DNA of 64,000 nucleotides from CAYNLK01 sp964398055 (GCA_964398055.1 CAYNLK010000030.1:10780-74779); one strand, 5' to 3'; positions 27,038 to 35,562 are shown, numbered from the stretch's first letter. Numbers and translations are program-made. Notes: generated from the letters alone by a model not told the origin.

Positions 27038-28486
27038 CTATCTGGCTCGATCTTTGATCAGTTCTCGCCGCGCCCGCTCGATGATCTGGGTCAGGTGTTG
27101 GCTAACAGCCTCAGGCAACGGCTCCACCTGGTGAGTTGCCAGGATCTCCCTGGCCCTGGCTCCGGCTCTGGCCACAACCCCTTCTCCGCCGCCGGTAGAA
27201 CCGCTTTCCCGTTCACTGAGGCGCGGCAGCCAGAGGGCGCCCCGGCGCATCTGGGTCACAGTGTGCTCTTCGGCCAAAAAGACGCCGTCGCCGGGGATAA
27301 CCTGCCGCATCACTTCTAACGCCAACGACTCTTCATCGACGGCCACGCCGCCAACCACGTGCTTGAGCAGGCCAATCATCTCGTCATCAATGACGGCGAC
27401 CTCCAGGCCGCCAGCCAGGCCGCTATCCAGAGTCCCCACACCTGACATAATATCCACCCCGGCCAGGGCCGGCATAAAGGCGTTTGTCAGGCGCTCGTAG
27501 GCAAATTGGGGATCCAGCCGGCTGGCGCTGGTGCAGAAGCCATAGGCGTCGGCGGGCAGGCCCAGCCGGTGAGCCAGTTGGCCGGCGCAGGCCCCCGCCA
27601 GGCCGACCTCCGGCCCACCCCATGACGACATCGCCGTGCGCAGATCGATGGGATTGATACGGGCGCAGTAGACAACCGGGGCACCGGCTCTGGCCGCCGC
27701 GGCGATCACAAAACTGGCCAGCACCTCGGCATGTTGTTGGGCCAGCGCCCCGGCCAGGGTGATGGGGCCGGTCGCGCCCAACGATGGGGCCGGCAGCGAG
27801 TGAAAGCCGGCGCCCGACTCGGCAATGGCGATGATCGCGGCGGTAACATCCGCGGTAAAGATCAAGGGGCTAACCGGTGAAACAGCTATCGACATCGTGG
27901 GCCGCCGGCGAAATTGCTCCAGACCGCCGCAGCAGGCCGCGGCCAGTTCGATCATAAAGGGGACCTGTTCCGGTTTGTCCACGGCGGCGCACATCACCGG
28001 CTTGCGGCTATGGCGTAAGGTCGCCTCGGTTGAGACAATGGCCAACAATTCAGGCGGGACATCCTCCGGCCCAAAGAGCGGCATCACCACATCGACATTG
28101 GGCAAAGCGTCCAGCAGGCGAGTCATCTCGACGACATCTTGCAGCCGGGCCGGGCGGCGCTCGCCGCTGTTCAGGTCGTGGACAAAGGGGGGGCCGCCGC
28201 CGTTGTGGAAGCGAATCTGCCCGTTGCCGAGGCTGAAGGCAGGATTTCCCTGCATGGTCAGGAACTCGGTATAAGGCGTAACGTTGGCCAAGGCCCACTC
28301 CACCACCTGGCGAGGGATCAGGACGCGCTCATTTTTTACGTAGCAGCCGTGTCCGTGGAGCATCTCCTGCGCGGCAGGGTGTTGGAGTGATATGCCGACC
28401 TCGGCCAGCAGGCGATAGGCGGTCTCCTCGATTCTGGTGAGCGATTCTTCCGAAAGGATATCGAGCTGCAGTCGCTTTTGGGGCAT
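27038..28486 (-). CDS. MttB-family (non-pyrrolysine) corrinoid methyltransferase
   Basis: A 482-residue member of the trimethylamine methyltransferase family. The frame has no in-frame amber codon, so it is of the non-pyrrolysine type exemplified by glycine betaine methyltransferase MtgB, which moves a methyl group from a quaternary or tertiary amine to a corrinoid protein. No corrinoid protein or reactivase is encoded nearby. GGAGGT lies 8 nt before the ATG, and a good promoter is at 28551-28578. It leads the importer operon, so uptake and demethylation of an N-methylated compound is a reasonable hypothesis. Confidence 0.88.
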   Translation of the reverse strand: MPQKRLQLDILSEESLTRIEETAYRLLAEVGISLQHPAAQEMLHGHGCYVKNERVLIPRQVVEWALANVTPYTEFLTMQGNPAFSLGNGQIRFHNGGGPPFVHDLNSGERRPARLQDVVEMTRLLDALPNVDVVMPLFGPEDVPPELLAIVSTEATLRHSRKPVMCAAVDKPEQVPFMIELAAACCGGLEQFRRRPTMSIAVSPVSPLIFTADVTAAIIAIAESGAGFHSLPAPSLGATGPITLAGALAQQHAEVLASFVIAAAARAGAPVVYCARINPIDLRTAMSSWGGPEVGLAGACAGQLAHRLGLPADAYGFCTSASRLDPQFAYERLTNAFMPALAGVDIMSGVGTLDSGLAGGLEVAVIDDEMIGLLKHVVGGVAVDEESLALEVMRQVIPGDGVFLAEEHTVTQMRRGALWLPRLSERESGSTGGGEGVVARAGARAREILATHQVEPLPEAVSQHLTQIIERARRELIKDRAR

Positions 28487-28550
28487 ACTACTTTACCTCC
28501 GTTGGCAAGAGCGAGTTTACTCTTTTATTGTTGATTGGGTGAATATTTCT

Positions 28551-28578
28551 ATTATAGATAGAACTGCTGAGGCGTCAA
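28551..28578 (-). promoter_or_regulatory. Promoter of the MttB-importer operon
   Basis: Minus-strand TTGACG (28578-28573) and a perfect TATAAT (28556-28551) with a 16-bp spacer. The predicted transcript start near 28544 leaves about 58 nt before the ATG. Confidence 0.65.
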
Positions 28579-28659
28579 TCAAACCCTTAGCATAATTGCG
28601 CCAGGCAACCGAAGATCATAGCAGGCTCAGGCATGTCATTGTAGTAACATTAGCTGAAC

Positions 28660-30534
28660 TCACCTGGACAACCGCCTGGCAGGGGTTTCGTTTCCAAAAC
28701 TTTCAATATAAGCCAAAGACTGGTGTCGAAAATAGGTATTATACAACTCGGCGTAATGGCCACCCTGAGCCAGCAGCGAGGCGTGGGCGCCCTCTTCGAT
28801 GATCCGGCCGTGGTCCATCACGATGATCCGGCCGACGTTTTTGACCGTGGACAGGCGGTGAGCAATGACGATGGCGGTGCGATCCCGCATCACCGTATCC
28901 AGCCCCTCCTGAATTTGGGCCTCGGTGAAGGGGTCCACGCTGGCCGTGGCTTCGTCCAAAATGAAGATGGCCGGGTCTTTGAGCAACACCCGGGCCAGGG
29001 CCACCAACTGCCGCTGGCCCAACGACAGGCTGGCCCCTCGTTCGCCCACATCGGTCTCCAGACCGTGGGGCAGGTCGGCCAGCCACTCGCCCTGACTGAG
29101 GCCCATCGCCGCCTGGCAGACCTCCTCCTCCGTTGCCTCAGGGCGGCTGTAACGGATATTCTCGGCTACCGTGCCGGAAAAGAGAAAGGGCGTTTGGGAA
29201 ACCAACCCCAGGTGACGGCGATATTGGGTCAGATCGAGCCGGCGAATATCCCGGTCATCGATCAACAACTGGCCGCCCTGAAATTCGTAGAAACGGGTGA
29301 CCAGCTTGATGATGCTGCTCTTGCCCGCGCCGGTATGACCAACCAGGGCAATAGTTTCGCGGGGCGCAATGGTCAGCGAGAAATCGGGCAGCACGATTTC
29401 TTTATCGGTATAACTGAAGTGGATGTGGCGAAATTCAATTTTACCCTGGAGGCTGGCCTCATTCCCCCGCCCCTGTTTTGTGGCGGAGAGGGGCAGGTCG
29501 ACCGGCTCGGCGGCTATTTGCACCACCTTTGGTTCGGCATCGATCAGGGCGAAGACCCGCTCGGCAGCCGACAGCCCATCCTGAAACTGGCTCCAAAAAG
29601 AGGCGATGCTGATCAACGGGAACCAGAAGAAACCAACCGACTGCATGAACAGGTACCACTGGCCAGGCTCAACCAGGCCATTACGCACGCTCAGGCCGCC
29701 GGTGTAGATCAACACCGCCACCCCAAAACCGGACGAAGCGCCCAAAATCGGAAAGATGGTGTTGAGGGTCAGGCCACGGCGCAGCCCCACCCGGTAACCT
29801 TGCCGGTTGTTGGCCGAAAAGGTCCGGTAGATGGCCGCTTCCTGGCGAAAACTTTTGGCCACCATGATCCCGCTGATCGACTCCTGGATTTGGGCGTTGA
29901 TGGTGGCCGTGACCCGGCGGGCATCGAGGGTGACTCGCCGGGCGATCCGCCGAAAGCTAAGCGCCACCCAGACCGCAATCGGGGCAAAAGCCCACAATAG
30001 CAACGTCAGCCAGACGTTGATGGTCAACAGCCAGATCGACAGCAACAACACGACCATAATCTGACCGAGCAGGTTGGTGGTCAGATTGACCACTTCGGCA
30101 AAGTCCTGGGTGTCGGAGGTGACCCGGCTGACGATTTTGCCGGTGGGATGCTCGTCAAAAAAGGAGAGATCATGCCGGATGGTGGCGTTGAAGACATCCT
30201 CGCGAAGCTGGAGGACCACGTCGCCCACCACTCTGGCCGAGAACCACTGCTGGATAAAGTTGAAAAACCAGTTAGCCACGCCCAACAGCAGCACGCCGCC
30301 GGTCAGCAGCAAAATAGCAGTAGTGGAAGGGTTTTGGGCCAACAAGTCGAGCGCCTCGGCAATGAGAATCGGCCCGCCGGTACCGGCGACGGCGAAAAGG
30401 GTAATGCTAACGCCAACCACGGCCATCTGCCGGCCGTGGGGCCGGAAATAGCTGACGATCCGGCGTAGTAATTCCCGGTCGCTATAAGTTCGGTCGTATG
30501 CCTCGGTTTCGAGGCCGTCCAGAATAAAGCCCAT
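28660..30534 (-). CDS. ABC exporter half-transporter, catalytically competent subunit
   Basis: A 624-residue type IV ABC half-transporter: six-helix membrane domain (about 35-330) and nucleotide-binding domain (about 375-610). Walker A GHTGAGKSS and Walker B ILDEATASVD keep the catalytic Glu, but the signature motif reads LSLGQ instead of LSGGQ. The companion at 31090-32847 has the reverse pattern, so the two should form a heterodimer with one active and one degenerate ATP site. GGAGG is 5 nt before the ATG. The start lies 12 bp from the four-helix cassette. Substrate unknown; drug or lipid export is typical. Confidence 0.92.
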   Translation of the reverse strand: MGFILDGLETEAYDRTYSDRELLRRIVSYFRPHGRQMAVVGVSITLFAVAGTGGPILIAEALDLLAQNPSTTAILLLTGGVLLLGVANWFFNFIQQWFSARVVGDVVLQLREDVFNATIRHDLSFFDEHPTGKIVSRVTSDTQDFAEVVNLTTNLLGQIMVVLLLSIWLLTINVWLTLLLWAFAPIAVWVALSFRRIARRVTLDARRVTATINAQIQESISGIMVAKSFRQEAAIYRTFSANNRQGYRVGLRRGLTLNTIFPILGASSGFGVAVLIYTGGLSVRNGLVEPGQWYLFMQSVGFFWFPLISIASFWSQFQDGLSAAERVFALIDAEPKVVQIAAEPVDLPLSATKQGRGNEASLQGKIEFRHIHFSYTDKEIVLPDFSLTIAPRETIALVGHTGAGKSSIIKLVTRFYEFQGGQLLIDDRDIRRLDLTQYRRHLGLVSQTPFLFSGTVAENIRYSRPEATEEEVCQAAMGLSQGEWLADLPHGLETDVGERGASLSLGQRQLVALARVLLKDPAIFILDEATASVDPFTEAQIQEGLDTVMRDRTAIVIAHRLSTVKNVGRIIVMDHGRIIEEGAHASLLAQGGHYAELYNTYFRHQSLAYIESFGNETPARRLSR

Positions 30535-30545
30535 AGAATCCTCCA

Positions 30546-30573
30546 GGAGTAGGGAGCAGGCAGTAAGGAGTAG
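30546..30573. repeat. Short inverted heptamer array (left arm of cassette)
   Basis: Four contiguous 7-bp units on the plus strand: GGAGTAG, GGAGCAG, GCAGTAA, GGAGTAG. They are the reverse complement of the units in the long array at 30957-31096. Confidence 0.85.
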
Positions 30574-30585
30574 GAAAGCGTTGCA

Positions 30586-30948
30586 TTATTGGCGGCGCTT
30601 GGTACTGCTGATAAGGCCGTTGAGCAGGCGGCCTACTGTTTCGGCCTGGCTCATCAAATCTCCATTCGAGGCAACGTATTCCAAATCCCTTGATAAGATG
30701 AAAAAATATTTGAGTTCTTCCAGGGAACCTTCGGCAGTATTATAGAACCGAATCTTGTCTTGAAGTCCATATCGCTTGAAACCCTCGGCAATGTTGGCCG
30801 GGATCGATACTGCTGCCCGGCGCATCTGGGTCACCATGCCAAACTTCTCCTCACCCGGAAATTCTTTGGTAACTCGATAAACACTCAATACCAACTTATG
30901 CGCCTCTTGCCATACCTCCAACTGTTCAAAACGATCTATCTTCCCCAT
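30586..30948 (-). CDS. Four-helix-bundle (S23/IVP family) protein
   Basis: A 120-residue protein of the 23S rRNA intervening-sequence (S23) or four-helix-bundle family: motifs QLEVWQEAHKLV, FPGEEKFGMVTQMRRAAVSIPANIAEG and LEELKYF are characteristic. The family also includes Avd, the accessory protein of diversity-generating retroelements, but no reverse transcriptase or template repeat is present here. The Shine-Dalgarno GGGAGGA, 2 nt before AAG-ATG spacing, comes from the end of the heptamer array. It separates two genes of one transporter. Function of free-standing members is unknown. Confidence 0.9.
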   Translation of the reverse strand: MGKIDRFEQLEVWQEAHKLVLSVYRVTKEFPGEEKFGMVTQMRRAAVSIPANIAEGFKRYGLQDKIRFYNTAEGSLEELKYFFILSRDLEYVASNGDLMSQAETVGRLLNGLISSTKRRQ

Positions 30949-30956
30949 CTTCCTCC

Positions 30957-31096
30957 CTACTCCTTACTCCTTACTCCTTACTCCCTACTCCTTACTCCCT
31001 ACTCCCTACTCCTTACTCCTTACTCCCTACTCCCTACTCCCTACTCCTTACTCCCTACTCCTTACTCCCTACTCCTTACTCCCTACTCCTTACTCC
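30957..31096. repeat. Twenty tandem heptamers (C/T)TACTCC
   Basis: Exactly twenty 7-bp units, each CTACTCC or TTACTCC, without interruption. The last unit TTACTCC overlaps the 3' end of the upstream ABC gene: on the minus strand the final codons read GAG-GAG-TAA inside the repeat. There are no unique spacers, so it is not CRISPR. Similar short tandem heptamers are known from cyanobacteria. Confidence 0.95.
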
Positions 31097-32847
31097 TCAT
31101 ATCTGGCAAAAATTCTCTGATAATCGGGGCTGCGGGCCAGCAGCTCCTCGTGCGTGCCCTGGTCCACCAGCTCACCCCGGCGCAGCACCAGAATATGGTC
31201 GGCCCAGCGGATCTGGCTGAGCCGGTGGGTGATGAGAAAGGTGGTCCGCTGGCGGCTGATCTGGCGCATCGCCCGTTGAATCTGGTCCTCGGTGGCGCTG
31301 TCGATGGCGCTGGTGCTGTCGTCCAAAACCAGGATGCGGGGATCGGTTAAAAAGGCCCGGGCAATGGCGATGCGCTGCCGCTGGCCGCCGGAGAGGGTTA
31401 CCCCCCGCTCACCGATCTCAGTTTGGTAACCGTCGTTGAAGCTCATAATGAAATCGTGGGCCTGGGCCTGCCGGGCCGCCTGTTCGATGGCTTCAGGCGT
31501 GGCCTCGGCGCAGCCAAAGGCAATGTTCTCGGCAATGGTGCCGGAGAATAGGAAAACATCCTGCTCGATAGTCGAAATCTGGGAACGGAGCGACTCCAGG
31601 CTCCAGTCCCGCACCTCGGTCCGGTCGATCAGCACCCGGCCGCTATCGGCGTCGAAGATGCGGTTGATCAGCCGGGTCAGGCTGGTTTTGCCGGAGCCGG
31701 TCTGGCCCACAATGGCAATCGTCTGGCCAGCCGGAGCGGTAAAGCTGACATTCTTGAGCACCGGGCTGCCGTTGTAGCTGAAGGTGACGTTATCAAAAAT
31801 CACTTCGCCCTCAAGCGGCCGGCTGAGACCGGCTTCGTTTTGATCCAGCTCGGTCTCAGTTTTGATCAGGTTCAAAATGCGCTCGCCGCTGGCAATACCC
31901 AACTGGACCAGATTAAATGAGAAAATGGAGATGAAGGTAACAAAGCGGAACAGCCCCATCAAGCCCATAAAGGTGACCACTTCGCCCAGGGTCAGGTAGC
32001 CGGCGCGCCAGCTCAGGATCGCTTGCAGAAAACCACCGGCCCAGGCAATACTGAACATCAACATCGGCAGGTAACGGGCTTGAATCTCACCCTCGCGCAC
32101 AAAGTAATTCCGATAAACCCGGGCGTTCTGGGTGAACTTCTCCCATTCGTACCGCTCCTGCACATTGGCCTTGACCACTTCAATCCCGGCGATGGCCTCG
32201 GTTAGCCCGGCATTCATCACGCCGAACTGCTCCCGTAAAGCAATGCTGACCGTTTTGAGTTGGCGGTTGTAATCGGCCAGAGTGATGGCGAACAACACCA
32301 GAAAAATGGTGGGGGCCAGCAGCAGTTCAAGGCGAATTTGAGCGATCAGGATAAACGGCGCAAAAATGGCCATGGCCGAGTCGATGATTAAACTCAGACC
32401 GGGGCTAATCATAAAGTTGAGGGCGCGCACGTCGTTGGTAGCCCGGGCCATAATATCGCCGATGCGCTGCCGGCCGTGGAAGGTCTGGCTTTTGCCCAGC
32501 AGGCTCAGGTATAACTCATCGCGGGTATCCCGTTCCAGACGCTGGGCCAGGAATTCGCCGGCGTAATTGCGCATTAAACCGCTAGCGCCCTGGGTCAGGG
32601 CGGCTCCTACCGCCCCAAAAGCCAGCCAGAGCAGGGCCGTCGTTTCCCACTGCGGTGAAGTAATCAAATCAAAGGCCCGGCCGACAAAAACCTGGATATA
32701 ACTATAGGCAAAGTTGTTGACAACAGCCATCACCAGCATCGCTAATGGCAGCAGCGGATAACGGGCCACGTGGGACACAATCCAGCGCACCGGGCTGGCG
32801 CGGTGATAGGGGTATTCGTTGGCAATGGTGAATTCGCGTTTAGACAT
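31090..32847 (-). CDS. ABC exporter half-transporter, degenerate-site subunit
   Basis: A 585-residue half-transporter with six-helix membrane domain (about 25-325) and nucleotide-binding domain (about 345-580). Walker A GQTGSGKTS is intact and the signature is canonical LSGGQ, but Walker B ends in LDDSTSAID, so the catalytic Glu is an Asp. Together with the other subunit this gives one consensus ATP site (partner Walker B plus this signature) and one degenerate site. The stop codon lies in the heptamer array. Start at 32847 has no strong Shine-Dalgarno. The upstream 32848-33044 region contains a GCTGA-type repeat. Confidence 0.92.
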   Translation of the reverse strand: MSKREFTIANEYPYHRASPVRWIVSHVARYPLLPLAMLVMAVVNNFAYSYIQVFVGRAFDLITSPQWETTALLWLAFGAVGAALTQGASGLMRNYAGEFLAQRLERDTRDELYLSLLGKSQTFHGRQRIGDIMARATNDVRALNFMISPGLSLIIDSAMAIFAPFILIAQIRLELLLAPTIFLVLFAITLADYNRQLKTVSIALREQFGVMNAGLTEAIAGIEVVKANVQERYEWEKFTQNARVYRNYFVREGEIQARYLPMLMFSIAWAGGFLQAILSWRAGYLTLGEVVTFMGLMGLFRFVTFISIFSFNLVQLGIASGERILNLIKTETELDQNEAGLSRPLEGEVIFDNVTFSYNGSPVLKNVSFTAPAGQTIAIVGQTGSGKTSLTRLINRIFDADSGRVLIDRTEVRDWSLESLRSQISTIEQDVFLFSGTIAENIAFGCAEATPEAIEQAARQAQAHDFIMSFNDGYQTEIGERGVTLSGGQRQRIAIARAFLTDPRILVLDDSTSAIDSATEDQIQRAMRQISRQRTTFLITHRLSQIRWADHILVLRRGELVDQGTHEELLARSPDYQRIFARYEE

Positions 32848-32938
32848 AAGAGCATCACGTCGAACGTGTCAACGGTAGAACGTCCAACACCAATTTCTCT
32901 TCATTATCTTCTTTTTAATAGTTGCGGCAAAAAATCAT

Positions 32939-33050
32939 CGCTGAAGTCGCTGAACAGTGCTGAGGCCGCTGAGGTTTCTATTTGCGTGCAGTTTCGTATA
33001 CAGGAACACTGATATCAGCGTTATCAGCCCGCCTTGCAGCGGACTCAGCG
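32939..33050. repeat. GCTGA-type tandem and inverted repeat
   Basis: Four units with GCTGA at 32940, 32949, 32959 and 32968 (9-10 bp period) are followed by inverted copies (ATCAGCG at 33014, ATCAGC at 33023, CTCAGCG at 33044). The last inverted copy gives the TGA stop of the FtsB-like gene (33047-33045 on the minus strand). Confidence 0.65.
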
Positions 33051-33521
33051 ATAGGGGACGTCAACCGCGACCTGGTCGGTGGTCTCAACCTGCGGGAGCG
33101 AGGGGAGAGGCAAATCAATCTGGTCGCCAAAAAAAAGTAACCACCAGGCCTCAGCCGGGGTTTGGGCAGTCCGTTGAAAACTAACCTGGGTTGTGACCGG
33201 AGCAGGTTGGCTGAGCGTTACAGCCAGGGTTGGCAGCACCACAATGACCGTTTCGCCGGGTTTGGCCCATTTCAATTCATTGCGGGCGACCTCTTCGACA
33301 AAGAGGTCACTGGCCACGTAGGTTCGCCGGGCCAGTAATTTGGCCTGATGTTGGCGCATCGCCTCGACCTCTTGGCCGAGCCGGTAAGCTTCGCGCTGCA
33401 CCCGGTAGTTGGCCGCGGCGCGACGCCCCAGATCAATGATCAGAAAGATCGAGATCGATAAGGCGATGATCGCCACAAATTGGGCCAGCGGCAATTTTGA
33501 ACCGGCTCGCTTCTTTTTCAC
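33045..33521 (-). CDS. FtsB/DivIC-like septum formation initiator protein
   Basis: A 158-residue membrane protein with a short basic N-terminus, one transmembrane helix (about 13-30), a coiled-coil (about 35-65) and a conserved NELKWAKPGETVIVV segment typical of the FtsB/DivIC family, which links early and late cell-division proteins. The C-terminal 55 residues are a lineage-specific extension. The stop codon lies in a dispersed repeat. No adjacent division gene is present. Confidence 0.75.
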   Translation of the reverse strand: MKKKRAGSKLPLAQFVAIIALSISIFLIIDLGRRAAANYRVQREAYRLGQEVEAMRQHQAKLLARRTYVASDLFVEEVARNELKWAKPGETVIVVLPTLAVTLSQPAPVTTQVSFQRTAQTPAEAWWLLFFGDQIDLPLPSLPQVETTDQVAVDVPYR

Positions 33522-33647
33522 ACCGTGGGTTCTCCCAAGCGTTTCATCGTGGCGGCAGGTATGCCGGAAATAGTGAATGTATGCTCATCATACAATAAGC
33601 CGGGCTATCTGTCAACCAATTTATGTAAACTATCTGTTGGACGTCAA

Positions 33648-34304
33648 TCAGTTTTTGTCAGCCAAGTTCAGGCGAAAACCGTGGCCTCTAACGGTTTCAA
33701 CGTATTTTGTCTGGGGATCGATTTCGGCAATCCGCTCGCGCAAGCGCCGGGCCAGGGCGTCAATGGCTTGTTCAGAGATACCCTCGGCCTCTTCATCGGG
33801 CCAGACTGCCTGCACTACCCGATCGCGCGACACCACGTTGCCAGCATTTTCATACAACAACTCCAACAAAGTGTATTGGGCCAGGGAGAGGGGCGGATCG
33901 ATCTCAACTCCAGCCACCCAGACTCGCTTGGCGGCCAGATCCATTTTGATCGAGGGGTGCTTGGTCAAATCCAAGATTACCGGTGCAGTCGCCTCATCTT
34001 CAACAAAGGTCAATTTGGCACACAGGGCGATGCCAATCTGGTCGCCGTTCCGCATCAGCCGGGGCTCCTGGGCCACCAGTTCACCGTTGAGGAAGGTGCC
34101 ATTTTTGCTGTTCAGGTCGCGAATGGTATAGCCTTCAAGGGTACGAGCGATTTCAGCATGCTGGCGTGATACCTGGCGGTCGTTGATCTGAACGTCGCTA
34201 TCGGCCTCACGGCCAATCACGGTCTTGGCTTCAACCAAAGGCCATTGGGTCTTGGGACTATTGCCTTCTTGAACCAATAACATGGCAACTTCTTGGTTAG
34301 CCAT
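33648..34304 (-). CDS. FHA domain-winged helix transcription factor
   Basis: A 218-residue protein: FHA domain (about 25-95) with GRE, SRQHAEI and NSKNGTFLNG phospho-Thr-binding motifs, followed by a C-terminal OmpR/PhoB-type winged helix (about 125-215) ending in YVETVRGHGFRL. It is unusual in having an FHA in place of a receiver domain, so DNA binding may be controlled by Ser/Thr phosphorylation. The ATG at 34304 has AGGAGG 8 nt upstream. It is divergent from the Ser/Thr kinase gene, an obvious candidate input. Confidence 0.88.
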   Translation of the reverse strand: MANQEVAMLLVQEGNSPKTQWPLVEAKTVIGREADSDVQINDRQVSRQHAEIARTLEGYTIRDLNSKNGTFLNGELVAQEPRLMRNGDQIGIALCAKLTFVEDEATAPVILDLTKHPSIKMDLAAKRVWVAGVEIDPPLSLAQYTLLELLYENAGNVVSRDRVVQAVWPDEEAEGISEQAIDALARRLRERIAEIDPQTKYVETVRGHGFRLNLADKN

Positions 34305-34340
34305 TGCAATTGCCTCCTGCAACAATAGGACTTTTTCCTT

Positions 34341-34369
34341 TTGACAGAAAAGGTTTGTTCGATTAAGCT
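34341..34369 (+). promoter_or_regulatory. Candidate promoter of the Ser/Thr kinase gene
   Basis: A perfect TTGACA (34341-34346), a 17-bp spacer and TAAGCT (34364-34369). The -10 element is weak, and a leader of about 140 nt would result. The intergenic region is shared with the divergent FHA regulator. Confidence 0.4.
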
Positions 34370-34515
34370 ATCTTCAGGGCAAGGGTTCGTCAGGTCAGTC
34401 ACGTTCCCTACAGTGCCCTGCCTGAGCGTTCAGTCGCAGCCAGCCCGCCTCAGCCGACCCCTAACCGACTGAATTCTAATTGGACGCTTGGGCCTAGGGG
34501 TGGAGAAGAAGAATT

Positions 34516-35562
34516 ATGTCAGAGATCTTAAAGCCTGACACCATAGTCTGGACCCGATATCGGATTATGGACCTGGTTGGCCAGGGCGGTATGGGCGCCA
34601 TTTACCGGGCCGAGGACTTGCGTCTGGAGGGCCGGCAGTGCGCCATTAAGGAAGTTATCCCTACCCCCGGCGCGTCCAAAGAGTATCTGGAGCAAACTCA
34701 GGCGTCGTTCCACCGCGAAGCCAGCGTTTTGGCCCGGTTGGATCATGCCAACTTACCCAAAGTTTCAGACTTCTTCTTTTTCAATGGTCGTGACTATCTG
34801 GTGATGGATTTTGTCCCTGGTCAGGACCTGCGCGAGATCATTGAAAATGCCCGGCACAAAAACAGTTTTATTCCTGAGAAGCAGGTCCTTACCTGGGCCA
34901 AACAGCTCCTCGATGCTCTGGAATACCTCCATCAGCAGGAACCGCCCGTTCTCCACCGCGACATCAAGCCTTCTAACATTAAAGTCACCCCTAACGGGAT
35001 GATCAAACTGGTTGACTTTGGCCTGGTCAAACTGTTACAACCTGATGATAATAGAACTGTAACAGTTTTGCAAGGCCGGGCCACCATCCAATATGCTCCT
35101 CTGGAACAGATTGGCGGTGATGTTGGACACACCGATGCCCGTTCTGACATCTACTCTTTGGGGGCGACGCTCTATCACTTACTCACCAATGAGCCTCCCC
35201 TCGACGCTAAAACCCGTTATCTCCAGTCTAATCGGCAAGCGCCACTGTCTATTCGGACTATCAACCCCAATGTATCCCCCCAAACAGAACAAGCCGTGCT
35301 GCATGCCATGGGCTTACATCCAGAGGAAAGGCCGGGCACTATTGAACAGTTTCGACGGGAATTGCTAAAGGGGGCCCCCATTGTGTTGAACGGTCGTTCG
35401 GCGGGGGGCTGGAGTTTTGCCATCTGGCGAAACCGGGTCCTGTTGGCTTTGGTCGCCGCCCTGTTGACTTTAGCGATTATCCTGACTTTCATCCCCGGCA
35501 GCGCCGAGCAGACCAGTTTGCCGGCCAATGCCCAAAGTCCGGTTACTGAAATAAACCGCTAA
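34516..35562 (+). CDS. Membrane-anchored Hanks-type Ser/Thr protein kinase
   Basis: A 348-residue kinase: Gly-rich loop GQGGMGAIY (about 22-30), catalytic Lys in CAIKEV, HRDIKPSN catalytic loop, DFG in LVDFGLVK, then one transmembrane helix near 310-330 and a short extracytoplasmic tail. It lacks PASTA or other sensor domains. GGAG lies 11 nt before the ATG. The neighbouring FHA-winged-helix gene suggests a phosphorylation pathway to transcription; this is inference from adjacency and domain pairing. Confidence 0.93.
   Translation: MSEILKPDTIVWTRYRIMDLVGQGGMGAIYRAEDLRLEGRQCAIKEVIPTPGASKEYLEQTQASFHREASVLARLDHANLPKVSDFFFFNGRDYLVMDFVPGQDLREIIENARHKNSFIPEKQVLTWAKQLLDALEYLHQQEPPVLHRDIKPSNIKVTPNGMIKLVDFGLVKLLQPDDNRTVTVLQGRATIQYAPLEQIGGDVGHTDARSDIYSLGATLYHLLTNEPPLDAKTRYLQSNRQAPLSIRTINPNVSPQTEQAVLHAMGLHPEERPGTIEQFRRELLKGAPIVLNGRSAGGWSFAIWRNRVLLALVAALLTLAIILTFIPGSAEQTSLPANAQSPVTEINR

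Larger units (their letters stand above)
30546..31096. mobile_element. Candidate mobile cassette: S23 gene framed by inverted heptamer arrays
   Basis: A 551-bp unit consisting of four heptamers in one orientation (30546-30573), a four-helix-bundle gene (30586-30948) and twenty heptamers in the opposite orientation (30957-31096). It sits exactly between two subunit genes of one ABC exporter. The right array supplies the stop codon of the upstream exporter gene and part of the Shine-Dalgarno sequence of the four-helix gene. No transposase is present, so mobility would depend on factors elsewhere. The cassette call is inference from structure. Confidence 0.5.

Noticed and set aside
27038..28486. 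Pyrrolysine-containing trimethylamine methyltransferase
   Set aside because: The frame has no internal amber codon over its full 482 residues.
30586..30948. Avd of a diversity-generating retroelement
   Set aside because: No reverse transcriptase, template repeat or variable repeat is within the window, so only family resemblance remains.
30957..31096. CRISPR-like array of short repeats
   Set aside because: Units are 7 bp and contiguous with no spacers and no cas genes.
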